Shown in pieces: positions 20,335-31,763 of a stretch of 64,000 nt of DNA (its first letter is position 1; each line of letters begins with the position of its first letter). A model generated the notes under the pieces. It worked only from the letters and a program-made list of their open reading frames with translations. It had not been told where the DNA came from and did no database searches. Origin of the DNA: Dipteris shenzhenensis (Eukaryota > Polypodiophyta > Polypodiopsida > Gleicheniales); NCBI GenBank assembly GCA_047967505.1, contig CM106539.1; one strand, written 5' to 3'. Both the position numbers and the translations under genes were made by a program.

Positions 20335-23300
20335 ATGCAGATTCAGCTAGCGGGATCTTCTCAGAGGTCAGTACCTTGTTTGTTATGTGTGTCTGTTGCT
20401 AAGCTAGTAACGAGTGCACCTGATAACATCCTATCTAAGCCCGCAGCAACGGGGTATACAGCCTTTAATGATACAGAGTTAATTAAAATGAAAGGGCAAG
20501 TGGCCAATCATGATGTCATTGTGTTGTTTGACTCAGCGTCAATGCACAATGTAATTAACTCCAAGCTCGTGAAGAGGCTGAAGTTAAAGACTAGCCCATC
20601 TGACTATGCGTACACAATCAGGATGGCAGATGGAAGTTCAACTGAAGTATGGGACCAAAGGGTTACCCAGTTGGAGCTTCGTATTCAGGACTATGCTGAG
20701 AAGCTTGATTTTGAAATGACTAAGCTTGCTCATGCAGATATAGCCCTGGGTATGGCGTGGCATTCTAGAAAGAATCCAGCCATTGATTGGAAAAAGCACG
20801 TATATCAATTCAAGATGAATGATGTGCTTTATGTCTTACGAGGTGAAAAAGATATACCTCAGGGACCGTTGGTTTCTGTGATGGAAATCCGAAAAGCTCA
20901 AGAAGAGTTTTTATTCCTTTGTACAGCATCGGTAGAGCCGGTTGATGATTCTTCGGCTAGCACTGATGTTGCGCAAAGTGGTGAGATGGCCAAGCTGGCT
21001 AATCTAATAGCAGAGGAGTTCTCTGAATGTTCTAGGGATGAGTTACCTCCAGAGCGGAATGTTCAGCATAAGATTGAACTGATCCCGAGGGCAGAATCTG
21101 TAAATAGACCTCCCTATAGAATGAGTTTTACTGAAGAGGCGGAGGTACGTAGACAAGTGGAAGAATACTTCAAGTTGGGGCAGATTCAACCAAGTTTCTC
21201 ACCTTTTGCTTCGCCAGTGATATTAAAGAAGAAAAAGGATGATACATTTCGCCTCTGTATAGATTATAGAGCATTGAATAATATCATTGTTAAGCACAGG
21301 TATCCGATGGCTCGGATTCATGATTTGCTAGATGCATTAGATGGAGCCGTGATTTTCAGCAAGATAGATCTTAAGTGTGGCTACCATCAGATCCGGATTA
21401 GCCGAGGATGTGCATAAACCGCTTTTAGAAGCAAGTTTGGTCATTATGAGTTTTTGGTAATGCCCTTTAGCCTTACCAATGCTCCAGCGACATTCGTCAT
21501 GCTTATGAATGATTTACTACGTCCGTATATCGGAAAGTTTGTAGTACATTTTATTGACGATATTCTAGTGTTCAGTAAAAGTATTACTGAGCATCGGGAA
21601 CACTTAAGAATAGTGTTCAGTACTTTGAGGAAAGCCAGTCTTTATGTAAATAAAAAGAAAACTATACTGTGTATGGTTAGGCTTAAATATTTAGGATTCA
21701 TAATTACTTCAGAGGGGGTAGAAATGGATCCAAAGAAAGTGGCTGCGATACTAACTTGGCCAATCCCTCAAAGTCTGACCGCTTTGCGATCATTCTTGGG
21801 ATTTGTCCAATTTTATCGAAGGCATATCAAAGGATATTCCGAAATAGTATTGCCATTGACTGATCTGACCTCAGATAAAGTACCTTTTATATGGGGACAG
21901 AATCAACAAGAAAGTTTTAACACCATAAAACAAGCTGTGGTCATAGGACCGGTGTTAAAAATAGTTGATCCCCAGAAACCGTTGTTCCTGGAAACCGATG
22001 CAAGCGGCATTGCGCTAGGAGCAGTTCTCCTTCAAGAGGGAAGGCCAGTAGCCTTTGAAAGCAAGAAGCTTTCTCCCTCTCAAAGGAATTGGCCAACTCA
22101 TGAATTAGAGTTGTATGCTGTTATCCATGCTTTGAAAACATGGAGGCATTATTTATATGGTTCAGAGTTTTATGTGGATGTAGATCATGATACTCTGAAA
22201 CATTTTTGTAAACAGCCTGACTTGAGGGGCCGCCAAGCTAGGTGGGCAAAGCTCATGCAGGAGTTTAATTTAACGATTCGGTACCGAAGAGGAAAAGATA
22301 ATAAGGTTGCTGATGCGTTGTCTCGCATTATGCACAATATGAGTTTTACGGTATTAGAGAGTGCTCTAATGACCGAGATTAGAGAAACTCAAAAGGTGGA
22401 CGAGTTTGTCCAGAGCTTATGGCCTAAAGCTCATGTGTTTAGACCCGGGGAAGAAAAGGATGACCTGGCATCCAGAAAAGGCCAAACATATGCAAGATAT
22501 ACCATAAGGGATGGTATGCTGAAAAGAAATGGCAAGGTAGTAGTACCTAGTCAGAATGATCTCAGGCAGAGAGTCATTCGATAGTGCCATGATAGCCCAT
22601 GTGCGGGACATCCAGGAGTCGAGAAGACATATGATCTCGTGAAGCGAGATTTCTTTTGGCCAAAGATGAAAAAGCATATTCATGAATATGTGACACGGTG
22701 TTTTTCGTGTCAGGTAAGCAAGGCCGAGCGGGTGAAGCCACCCGGACTTTTACAGCCCTTGGAGATACCACTAAGTAAGTGGGAGAGCATTTCCATGGAC
22801 TTTATTGTAGGACTGCCTATGACACAAGGAGGGTATGATTCTATCCTTGTGGTAGTTGATCGTCTAACCAAGATGGCTCACTTCATTCCAACTAGAGAGT
22901 CTGTTGGTGCCCCGCAAGTAGCGGATTTGTTTATTAGACATATATTTCGTCTGCATGGATTGCCTAGATCCATAGTGTCGGACAGAGATGTCAGATTTAC
23001 CGGTCATTTTTGGACAGCGGTATTTGAGACACTAAGGACTGAGTTGGGAATGAGTAGTGGGGATCATCCTGAGACGGATGGTCAGACGGAAAGAGTCAAC
23101 CAGACTTTCGAGGATATGCTGAGGGCATATGTGTCATTGAGGCAACATACATGGGACAAATGGTTGCCATTGTTAGAGTTTGCCTACAATGATAGAAAAC
23201 ATTCCTCTGCAGGGTTCAGTCCGTTTGAGCTGAACTATGGTTATAGACTAGCGAATCCAACTATAGTTGGAGTACCTTAGAAAGTGCCTAGTGCCGCGAA

Positions 23301-23357
23301 CTTTGTGGTTCAGATGCGGGAGATGCTAGCACTTGCGAGAGCTAATATCTGCCAGGC
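20335..23357 (+). pseudogene. Chromovirus pol: protease, RT, RNase H, integrase (5' part)
   Basis: One frame holds the domains in order. Protease: [13 protein letters not shown] near 20520, with DSA instead of the usual [18 protein letters not shown] near 21250, [13 protein letters not shown] near 21300, and the catalytic FIDDILVFS near 21550. RNase H: LETDASGIALGAVL near 21990 and a ThrHisGluLeuGlu block near 22097. Integrase: zinc-binding GHPG...H...CFSCQ near 22610-22715, then DFIVGLP near 22799, VSDRDVRF near 22978 and a DGQTERVNQ block near 23080. Stops interrupt at 21415 (a paired indel shifts VHKTAF out of frame), 22582 and 23278. The frame is then cut at 23357 by LINE B2. Confidence 0.92.
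23343..23357. repeat. Left target-site duplication of LINE B2
   Basis: TAATATCTGCCAGGC matches the right copy at 30640-30654 at 12 of 15 positions. Confidence 0.7.
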
Positions 23358-23369
23358 ACCCGTAAGCTC

Positions 23370-24085
23370 CTGCGAGCTTCCCCCTCCCCCTCCGTACCTC
23401 TACCTCCCCCTCCCTCGCCATCCCCGCTCACCTCCGTCTCACCCCCCCTCGCACCTCCGCTCACCCTCGCCACGCTCACCCCCCCCCCCCCCGCTCCGTC
23501 TCACCCCCTTGCCCCTCCGCTCCACCCCTCCCCTCTTCCGCTCCACTCACACCCCCTCACCCCGCCTCACCCTCCCCGCCTCGCTCCGCCCCCCCTCGCC
23601 ACGCACACCCCCCACCCCCCGGCTCCGTCTCTCCCCCTTGCCCCTCCGCTCCACCCCTCCCCGCTTCCGCTCCACTCACACCCCCCCCGCCTCCCGCTCC
23701 GCCCACCCACCCCTCACCCCCCGCCCTCGCCCCCTTTCGCCTCACCGCCCCCCCCCTCCATTTCACCCCCTTCCCGCTCTCCGCCCCCCGCCTCCCCCGC
23801 CCCCTTTTTTTTTTTTTTTTTTCACCCTTCCCCCCGCCCCCCGTCCGCCTCTCGCCCCCCCCGCCTCCGCTTCCGTTCCCGCCTCCTCTCCACCGCCCCC
23901 GATCCCCGCCCCCACTCCTCCACCCCGCGCCATCTCCGCTTCCTGCCCCCCCATCCCGCTTCCTCCACCCCCCGCCCTCCATCCTTCCCGCCACACCCAG
24001 GCTCCACCCTCCCGCATCTACCCCCCTCCCTTTTTTGGGTGGCAGCCTTTTCCTCATCGGAAGCCTCGCAGTTTGTCTTGGCGGT
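23370..24085 (+). promoter_or_regulatory. C-rich 5' UTR of LINE B2 with tandem monomers
   Basis: About 700 bp, almost entirely C and T on this strand, with long C runs. A ~129-bp unit is repeated twice: TCGCCACGC occurs at 23467 and 23596, each followed by CTCCGTCT, CCCCCTTGCCCCTCCG and CCGCTCCACTCACACC. Copy B3 has a similar C/T-rich tract at 40676-41170. Tandem 5' monomers act as promoters in some mammalian L1s; that role here is inference. Long ORFs in this tract on either strand are composition artefacts. Confidence 0.6.
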
Positions 24086-26120
24086 ATGGCGGCCCCTTGC
24101 CCGGAACCGGAGGCCCAGACGGACCCTCCCTCTCCAGATGCCTACCGTGTCATCCTGACAGAGCAACAATCATCTCGGGTTCAGGAGGTTGCCAATGACT
24201 TTGCCCTTACCTCTGTTTATGGCAGAGTCATTGGGCATTCCCCCTCCGGATCAGCCAATCGGGGACTGGCTCGAGTCCACCCTCATGCTAGAGGACGGCC
24301 ATATTGAGGAGGTGGCCCTTATGGGAAGGGGCATCTTCTGGCTCAAACTCTCCAATGCGAAAGCGGCGAGCAACCTGATTGCTGGCTCCCCCACGACTGT
24401 GGATGGAAAGATTGTCATGATAGTCCTGTGGTACCGCGGATTTAGCGCAGCGGATTTTGATGCTCGGTTCCGTATACCTCGTCATCCAGTGACGCTAGTT
24501 TTTCCAGGTCTTGCTGCTGAGCTACGGCCGATTGTCAGGGACCTGGGCTCCCACTTTGGCTGGGTTATGCACGATACTTTCGCCGATGCGGTGACTACGG
24601 CAAGAGCCCCCCGAGTCCGTGTGGCTGTGGCGGATCTTGCGACTCTCCCGACAGTGATCGAGATCATGACAGATGCCGGCAGCATCACCCAGAGCATGGT
24701 AGTCACCGGACAGCCAGGGCAGTGTTTGAGGTGTCACGGCTTCGGGCACCTGGCGGCTGTTTGTCCACGCTTCGCCAGCTCTTCTCGACCCCCCCGCCCC
24801 CCCCCTCTCCGCCCCCTCCCCCCCCCTCCGGGCAGCCATGCCAGGAGGAGCAGAGGCAGCCGGAGCCCGGACCAGAGTTAGCTGGCGGCTGGAGAAGGAA
24901 AAGGGGAAAGAACAAGAAGATTTCTTATAAAGGCAAAGAGGCTGAGGTTACCCAACCTGCAGCTGCACCTCAGAGACCTGACAGGCAGCCGCCCCAGGGA
25001 CCTGGGAGAGCATCTTCTTCGACGGTAGCCCGCCCTCCACAGACTCAGGTCCCCCTCTCCTCCTCTCCCCAGCCTCTTCCCATTCAGCCCCAGGCCATCC
25101 CCCATCTGCACCCCACTTCTCCCGACCCGCAGCTTCAGCCCCCTCCTCGTCCTCCTCAGTCTTCTCCCCCTCCTTCTGAGCCCCAGTTCCAGATGCATCC
25201 CCATCCCTCCCCCCCCCGCCTCTTTCAGCTCTCCCGCAGAGCTAGTTGCACCGACGGTTCCTCAGCCGAGGGCAGCCCCCGATCCCCCTCCTCCTCCTCC
25301 TCCACTAGTCGCCCCTGAGGAGTCTGTGTTGCCTATTCCCCAGCCTCCTCCCCCTCCCCCTCCGCTGGCAGGACACCCTGAGTCTACACCTTCACCGGAG
25401 CAGGCTTCTCTGTCCGCTAGCCCCTCAGTAGCAAACTCCGACGGGCCTCAGCTTCAGGAGAGAGAGCTCCCCCGCAACTTTTACAGATCTGGCCCCTGGG
25501 ACTACTTGGATGTGGCCGACCTCGGGACTTTCCCTGCTTGCCTCGACATCAGTATCTTCCTGCTCCGCAAAGGGGCGGATGGGAAGATAGCCGCCTTGGC
25601 CCCCAGGGATGGCCCTAGCTTTGCTTTCACGTTCCTTAGCGACGGCACCGAGACCTGGACAGACGACTCGGTATGGGAGGCTCTCAGGGAGCAGACACAT
25701 GCTCAGGTTTGCTCCTGGATAGGCCCGTCCGGTGGGCAGCTTCTCGAGACTCAGTGGTCCGAGGGTGACGTGCGCCTGCGGTGGCGTTGCGCCGCCAAAC
25801 GCTTCAGACTGATTGTGATCCTCAGGCCCCCCCTGTCTTGGCCCCTCCCCCAAGATGTCAGAGTCTGGACCCCTCAGAAACTCCGCGCTTTCTACGGCAT
25901 GACCACCTCAGAGATCTCGAGCTGGCTCGAGAAAGCTTTCGTTCATGGTACCAAAGGCCTCTCGCCTTTGCTCAAGGTGTTGAAGGACGGGCAGGATGAC
26001 CCCGCCTCCCCCTCCAAACCTTCCCATAAGCGTCAGCGTCTCCACTCCGAGATGTCAGCTTCTTCTTCGACTTCGACCGCGAGCAGACAGCTGTTCGCAG
26101 CCTCCCAACCCTCACCATGA
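24086..26120 (+). pseudogene. LINE B2 ORF1: N-terminal DUF4283-like region and CCHC knuckle
   Basis: The likely start is ATG 24086 (MAAPCPEPEAQTDPP), just after the C-rich leader. The N-terminal region (GRGIFWLKLSNAKAASNLI, DGKIVMIVLWYRGFSAADF) resembles the DUF4283 RNA-binding region of plant LINE ORF1. The knuckle CLRCHGFGHLAAVC (C-x2-C-x4-H-x4-C) is near 24721-24765. A long Pro-rich, Arg/Lys-containing linker follows, then a C-terminal domain (WDYLDVADLGTFPACLDISI, FLSDGTETWTDDSVWEALRE) that I cannot name. Frameshifts lie near 24235, near the C runs at 24790 and near 25320. The TGA at 26118-26120 overlaps the ORF2 ATG. It would coat element RNA. Confidence 0.85.
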
Positions 26121-29100
26121 GCCTACACCTCGTTTCCTGGAATGTGAACGGGTTTCACTCTTCTGGAACCCGTGGTCCTAGGAAGCTCATTTTGAGACAG
26201 GAACTTCAGCCAGCAGTGATAGGTCGTTTGGATGTACTTCTGCTCCAGGAGCACAAGCTTTCTGCGGCTCACTCCCGCAAATGCGGGAAGATTCTCCCTG
26301 GACGTTCTCACACTTATTGGGAGCCCTCGATCGGCGCACTGGGGAGGAGTGGTGGTGTTTGTACCTCCATGGGCGAGCAGCTAGCCCAGGGAGTTTTCGG
26401 TCATGGCACGCTGATACCAGGCCGTGCCCTTTGGGTAGGCCTGGAACTGGAGGGATCGAGAGTTGGAGTCCTCAACATTTATGCTCCCACAGATCTCCGT
26501 TGTAGAGCCACCTTCTAGAGGACACTTACAGGGATTCTCCCAGACATGGATTCCTGGATTGTTGGAGGTGACTTCAACAATCTGGAGACCTTGGAGGACC
26601 AGCAGGGCAGAGGACCGGAGTTTACAGGTATGTCTCAGGCAGAGCAGTCAGCTTGGGACTCTTTTATCTTTGCGACAGGAGGAAGGGACAGTTGGCGAGA
26701 CCCGTCCTTCCGACGCTGGCACGGGAGCTTGGACTTTTCGTGGGGCTTCCGCAGGGAAGGAGGCAGACTCCTGGAGAGGCTGGATAGATTTTATGTTAGT
26801 GATTGGGCCATCGACAGAGGCGGTCAGGCGGGTATAGTTCCAGGGACGACACTGTCCGACCATGGGCCTGTGTTCTTATCATTAGATTCGGCAGCTCAGT
26901 CCCTTCCCCCCCGCTCATGCCGGATTCCTGACTCCATTTTCTCGAGGGAGGATGTGCGCAGCAGTATTTGCAGTCTTTGGGATAGAGACTGGGGCGAGTG
27001 CGTGGATCTGGTTGGCTCGGTGGCGCAGGCTTTGCAGGAGTCCAGCCAGATCTGCCAGCTCGCAGCCCTACAGGTTCGACAGGATTGGTGGGGCAGAGAG
27101 AGAGCTCTTCGGAAGGACCTCGCCTCCATTCAGCGACTCCAGCAGGCTTCCCCGGGCTCGGAGGAGCTTCGGATCAAGGCCCTTCGAGCCAGAGCCCTTC
27201 TGGAGGAGACACTCCAGCGTCGCTCAGAGTTTTCCTATCACGCCTCTCTCTCCTTCTGGGCCCGGAAGGGTGACCGGATGTGCAGGGAGTTCTTCAGGAC
27301 GCATGGCCAGAGAGCTGCAGGTGATCAGCTTCGGAGTCTCAGGACAGCGGATGGTCACATCGTTACGGATCCGGGGGAGGTCTTGGGGTTGGCCATTGAC
27401 TTCTACAGGACCCTCTTCCAGCAGGAGCCGCTTGCCCCTCATACTCGACGTGACCGTGAGGAGGTGTGGAGGCACATTCCATCCCTAGTCCAGCCTAGCA
27501 TGCAGGCGACGTTGTTGGCACCGTTCACCATGGACGAGATGTTGGAGGCCTTGATGGCCATCGACGGACAGAAATGCCCAGGTGAGGATGGGCTATCCCG
27601 GGCATTCTTCACCTCCTTCTGGGACCAGATCCATCAGCCCCTCCTTGCAGCTCTGCAGAGGATTTTCAGCAGCGGTCAGATGCCAGAGAGCCTCTCCTCG
27701 GGACTGATTTGCCTCATCCTGAAGGGAGGAGATAGACAGGAGATCCGTCAGTGGCGCCCGATCACTCTCCTTACCACTGCCTACAAAATCCTCGCCAAGA
27801 TGATCAGCGCCAGAGTTCGGCCTCTACTCCCAGACCTCATCCATGACACTCAGACAGGCTTTGTCCAGGATCGCAGTATCCTGGATAATGTCTTCACCTT
27901 TTCAGAGGCGACGGAGTGGGCTCAGCACAGCGGATCACACCTTGCCATTCTACTTCTCGACTTTGAGAAGGCCTACGATCGAGTGGATTGGTCCTTTTTG
28001 GAGGGGACTTTGGAGCGGCTAGGTTTCCCAGCAGGTTGGACTCAGGGTATCTCAGCTTTGTACAGGACAGAAGCTTCTAGCAGGGTCATCATTGGAGGCA
28101 GGATGGGTGAGCGCTTTAGCTTGGAGAGATCAGTGCGTCAGGGCTGCCCCCTTGCTCCTTACCTGTTTCTCTTCTTCGCCGAGGCTATGACTTACTACCT
28201 TCGGGCGAGGTCTACAGGGATCAGGGGTGTTCGCCTTCCACTCCAAGAGGACACGGAGCTTTTGGACTCGGAGTACGCAGATGATACAGCCCTGTATGTC
28301 CAGGACGATGAGAGGATGCTAGAGAGGGTGCGGATGGCCCTGGAGGTCTTCTGCTCGGCCGCTGGTGCGAAAATCAATTGGAACAAATCAGTTGGTTTTC
28401 TCACAGACCCGGGGCGTGTTCTCAGTGGGGGAGGTTTTTGGGTTTCAGATGGATTCCACGGGGACAGACAGCTAGATACCTTGGTTTTCAGGTTGGCCTA
28501 GACATCACGCCAGCTCAGCAGTTTCTCCCGGTGCTAGACTCCATCCGCCGACGGAAGCTGGCTTTCTGGAGCACTGCTAAGCTTTCCCTTGCAGGTCGTG
28601 CCTTGGTAGTTAACCAGGTCCTCCTAGCCACGGCTTGGTATGTGGCTTCCCGCTGGTGTTTCTCGAGATCCAGCGTGGCACAGCTCAGGAGGCTGGTTCG
28701 GAACTTCCTTTGGTCCGGGGAGGATGGTCTCAGAGATACCAGAGCTAGGGTTGCTTGGCAGACAGTCATTCTTCCGCAGGCTGAGGGTGGCCTGGGGGTC
28801 ATCGATCCAGAGCTTCAGAGTCAGGCCTTGTTAGGCAAGCTTGTCATCCGCGGTTTGACCCCGGGGGGGCAGACGTGGAAGATGTTATTTCAGCAGGGAG
28901 TCGGTTCTTGTGTCCCGCGTCGAGGTGGAGAGTGGCTACCGTCCCTCAGGTGGATCTTCACTTCCGCTCCGCTCACTCAGCCCCGTTCCCCACTCGTTCG
29001 TAGCCTCCTCATGGTTTGGAGGCGGTTCCGCCTCAGTTTCATTCAGTCCCCTCCTAGCTGTCAGGAGGAGATCGATCGCCAGCCGCTTATCTGGAACGGT

Positions 29101-30513
29101 CAGGTCAGAGATGCCGAGGGCCTTCAGTTGGGGGAGAGATCACATATCAGGTGGGATGGCTGGATGAGGGGGCCAGCCCGGTCCCTTCGAGTTTGGAGGG
29201 ATATGTACAGACATCTGGAGACGGCTGATCTTGCAGACGCAGCTGGAGGTGCACGTGGAGCCCAGGCGAGATGCACGGAGATCGACGGCGCGATCCCAGC
29301 TGATTGGTTGGTTCCACCTGAGCCCCAGGTCCTCATGCCTGGTGACGCCCGCTGGCTGGGACAGTTCACCCCCCGTGGCATCCCACTGGTGATCGTAGGA
29401 CGTATGGATGACTCCTCTATCTCCTTCTTCGCGGTTTTTGGGGATGGACGACTCAGGAGAGAGGATGCACTCATCGACCCCCTACTCCCATGGCAGAGGG
29501 TTCGGGTCGTAGGCCTTTTGGGGAAGGTCTGGCGTACCGATCCTAGCATCGAGCAGGACCAGATGCAGCTTTGGCGTCTCTGGCTCTGGGAGGGGTGGGC
29601 CTTGTCAGAGCTTGATTGGGACCCAGGAGAGTGGTGGTGGCCAGAGATTGTGACAGGACAGGGGCCGACTTCCTTCTTCGCCTACAGCACGACTCTGGGC
29701 AGGCGAGTTCTTGGGAGGATGCAGAGCCGCCCCCCCACCCAGCGGCCCAGCTGGTATGCACAGGGTATTTCCAGGTTCTTTTTGCAGGCATTCTGGAAGG
29801 CCTTGTGGGAGAGCTGGCGGCCGCGGAAGATCTCATACTTCCTGTGGCTTCTTGCCCACAAAGGTCTTCTAGTGGGGAGCTGGTTGCGGCAGATAGGCCA
29901 GGACGGATGCTGCCAGATTTGCCATGAGGATGAGGAGTCACCAAAACACTGCCTGTGGAGCTGCACTCGCGCCCAGGAAGTGTGGAGGTGGACTTTCGGG
30001 ATTCTTACTCGCGCAGCACCAGAGCTAGGATTGATCACTTGGGGCGCGTTCTGTTGGTGCAGCACCGCACCTGGTCTTCATCACTTATTCGAGGCATGCC
30101 AACAGGACCCCACTTTCCTTATCACACAGGGGACGTGGGGGCCGCTCGAGGGTATCCCGCAGCACCTAGCAGAGGCTGATACAGGAGTTCGGGAGAGACA
30201 GCCAGTTTGGGAGATTATTAGCAGCATTGCAGGGTGGCACATCTGGACCTCGCGCTGCGCGCAGATCCTCGGTGGCACCTCCTTATCGACTGCCCAGATC
30301 ATGACGGAGATTTGGAGCGAGATTATTCATACCCTCAGAGGCCAGTGGGACCAGATTCAGGGAGATTCCCGGGCCGGTCAGGAGAAGCGGAGACGCTTCC
30401 TCCGGGCTTGGGACACACAGGGCCTCTTCTTCGAGCAGACTTCGCAGGGCCTTCGGTGGCACTACTCACCACCCCGATGGCTTTTCATTCACACTCGTCT
30501 TATCCCTCCGTGA
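26117..30513 (+). pseudogene. LINE B2 ORF2: APE endonuclease, RT, zf-RVT (two lesions)
   Basis: It begins MSLHLVSWNVNGFHS at ATG 26117, which overlaps the ORF1 stop. Endonuclease motifs are LLLQEHKLS near 26238, IVGGDFNN near 26558 and LSDHGPVF near 26850. RT motifs are LILKGGDR, QWRPITLLTTAYKILAK, LLDFEKAYDRVDW near 27955, RQGCPLAPYLF near 28138 and EYADD near 28270. The C-terminus has the finger CQICHEDEESPKHCLWSC near 29910-29960 and WHIWTSRCAQIL near 30238. There are two lesions: an in-frame TAG at 26516-26518 and a frameshift near 28430. Length (~1465 codons) is normal for a plant LINE. The best preserved LINE protein in the window. Confidence 0.93.
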
Positions 30514-30639
30514 GAGTATGATTTATTCTGTACCTTTTAGGGCTGTGTCCGATTTGTGAACGCAGCCCGTCAGCTACAAGCTGACCTTTTGTATCTTGTT
30601 CTCGAAGTAATATAATTAGCACTGTTTTTTCGGCAAAAA

Positions 30640-30654
30640 TAATCTCCGCTAGGC
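30640..30654. repeat. Right target-site duplication of LINE B2
   Basis: TAATCTCCGCTAGGC, paired with 23343-23357. Confidence 0.7.
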
Positions 30655-31141
30655 TATGGATAGAGCCAAGGTGTATGCGGATGAAAACCGGTCTATAAGA
30701 GTATTTAAGGAAGGAGAAAAAGTTTTTCTCAAAGTTCCTTCGCACTCGAAGTCGTTAACTTTAGGAGAGTGTACTAAGTTATCACCTCGATACTGTGGGC
30801 CGTGGTTAATTCTAAAGAGAATAGGCAAGGTAGCCTATAAATTAGAATTGCCACAGGGGTGTAAGGTGCACCCAGTGTTTCATGTTTCGCGCTTAAAGAA
30901 ATTTTTATATACAGGTGACTCACTAATCGAAGGTGTGGTTTTGTTTCAGGAGATAGAGGATAATGCAAGGCGTAAACCAACAAGAATCCTGGACCGAGGA
31001 ACAATGCAAATACGAAATCGGAAGATACCCACGGTGTTGGTTGCATGGCATGGTCAGCCTCTATCCGAAGCTACTTGGGAATCCGTATACCAGTTGTGGA
31101 GAGTGTTCCCAGACTTTATCATCGACGACGCTAATGTCTGA
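30655..31141 (+). pseudogene. Chromovirus integrase C-terminus with chromodomain
   Basis: Continuation of the integrase after the LINE. It has MDRAKVYADENRS, VFLKVPSHSKSLTL, LSPRYCGPWLILKRIGKVAYKLELP and HPVFHVSRLKKF (the GPY/F-type module), then a chromodomain-like end (PTRILDRGTMQIRNRKIP, LVAWHGQPLSEATWES). Stop TGA is at 31139-31141. Chromodomains are reported to direct chromoviruses to heterochromatin. The segment is open throughout. Sense orientation and spacing agree with the 5' part of pol. Confidence 0.92.
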
Positions 31142-31153
31142 AGAGGGAAGGAT
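31141..31153 (+). other. Polypurine tract of the chromovirus
   Basis: AAGAGGGAAGGA immediately before the 3' LTR. Confidence 0.85.
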
Positions 31154-31613
31154 TGTTACGCTCTAGCCGAGGTAGCATGACCTCGGAAGAATCAGTCGAC
31201 ATTTCCCTTAAAGGATCTATGTTTGTAATGTATTTGTTTGCGCTTCATGTAAATGATCGAGAGGGAGTTAATGTCAAGGTCCTAGGTGAGGGTTGATAGC
31301 ACCAGACTAGGTGGATCTAAGGCTAAGGGCCTAATGCAAGAAATGTGCCTAGGGGCAAAGGAAATTAAAGTAGCCCAAGAGAGGGGTGAAAAGATGCATT
31401 AGTAAGGCCCTATAATGATGACATGTGGCATCTAGATCCTTCTAGGGAGATGGGGCTTGTTGGAGCTAGTGAGAGAAGGAGAAGTGGGCTTTTACGTGAA
31501 TATGGATCTTTGGACTCTCTGTGAGCTCTCACGCTTCAGCAAGGTTGGCTGGGTGGAACAATATTGGTGCTACTTCCGTGATCTGCCTGTAGTTAGAATA
31601 AAAGAGTATAACA
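31154..31613 (+). repeat. 3' LTR of the chromovirus
   Basis: 460 bp, TGTTA...TAACA, 11 differences from the 5' LTR by direct comparison. Followed by the TATAT duplication. Confidence 0.95.
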
Positions 31614-31763
31614 TATATAAGTCTTATTTTCAGGATGTTTAGTGAATTGTGGGAAAAAACTTCGAAATTTGATGCTAATAGGACACATTTGAAGTAAAAA
31701 CTAGGGTGCAGTCTTCTTATTTTAATTTTTTTGGAGGATTGTTTGTTTTTGTCTGAATCTTAG

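Larger units (their letters stand above)
23358..30639 (+). mobile_element. LINE family B copy B2, full length
   Basis: A 7.28 kb non-LTR retrotransposon inserted in the integrase gene of the chromovirus. It has a C-rich 5' untranslated region, ORF1, ORF2 and a short 3' region ending in GGCAAAAA. Target duplications of 15 bp flank it (12/15 identical). It is clearly more GC-rich than its surroundings and than copies B1 and B3, mostly by G/C at third codon positions, which suggests a different subfamily or source. Confidence 0.92.
17609..31613 (+). mobile_element. Ty3/gypsy chromovirus, complete, interrupted by LINE B2
   Basis: Both LTRs (460 bp each), primer-binding site, gag, pol, C-terminal chromodomain and polypurine tract are present in order. 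The flanking duplication TATAT is exact (17604-17608 and 31614-31618). Removing the 7.28 kb LINE at 23358-30639 leaves an element of ~6.7 kb, normal for the group. I count 11 differences between the two LTRs (about 2.4%). The ORFs carry several stops and frame changes, so the copy is not autonomous. Confidence 0.95.

Noticed and set aside
23284-24198. Long Pro/Arg-rich ORF (+) and several Gly-rich ORFs (-)
   Set aside because: They come from the C/T-rich 5' UTR of LINE B2; composition alone keeps frames open, and no domain is present.
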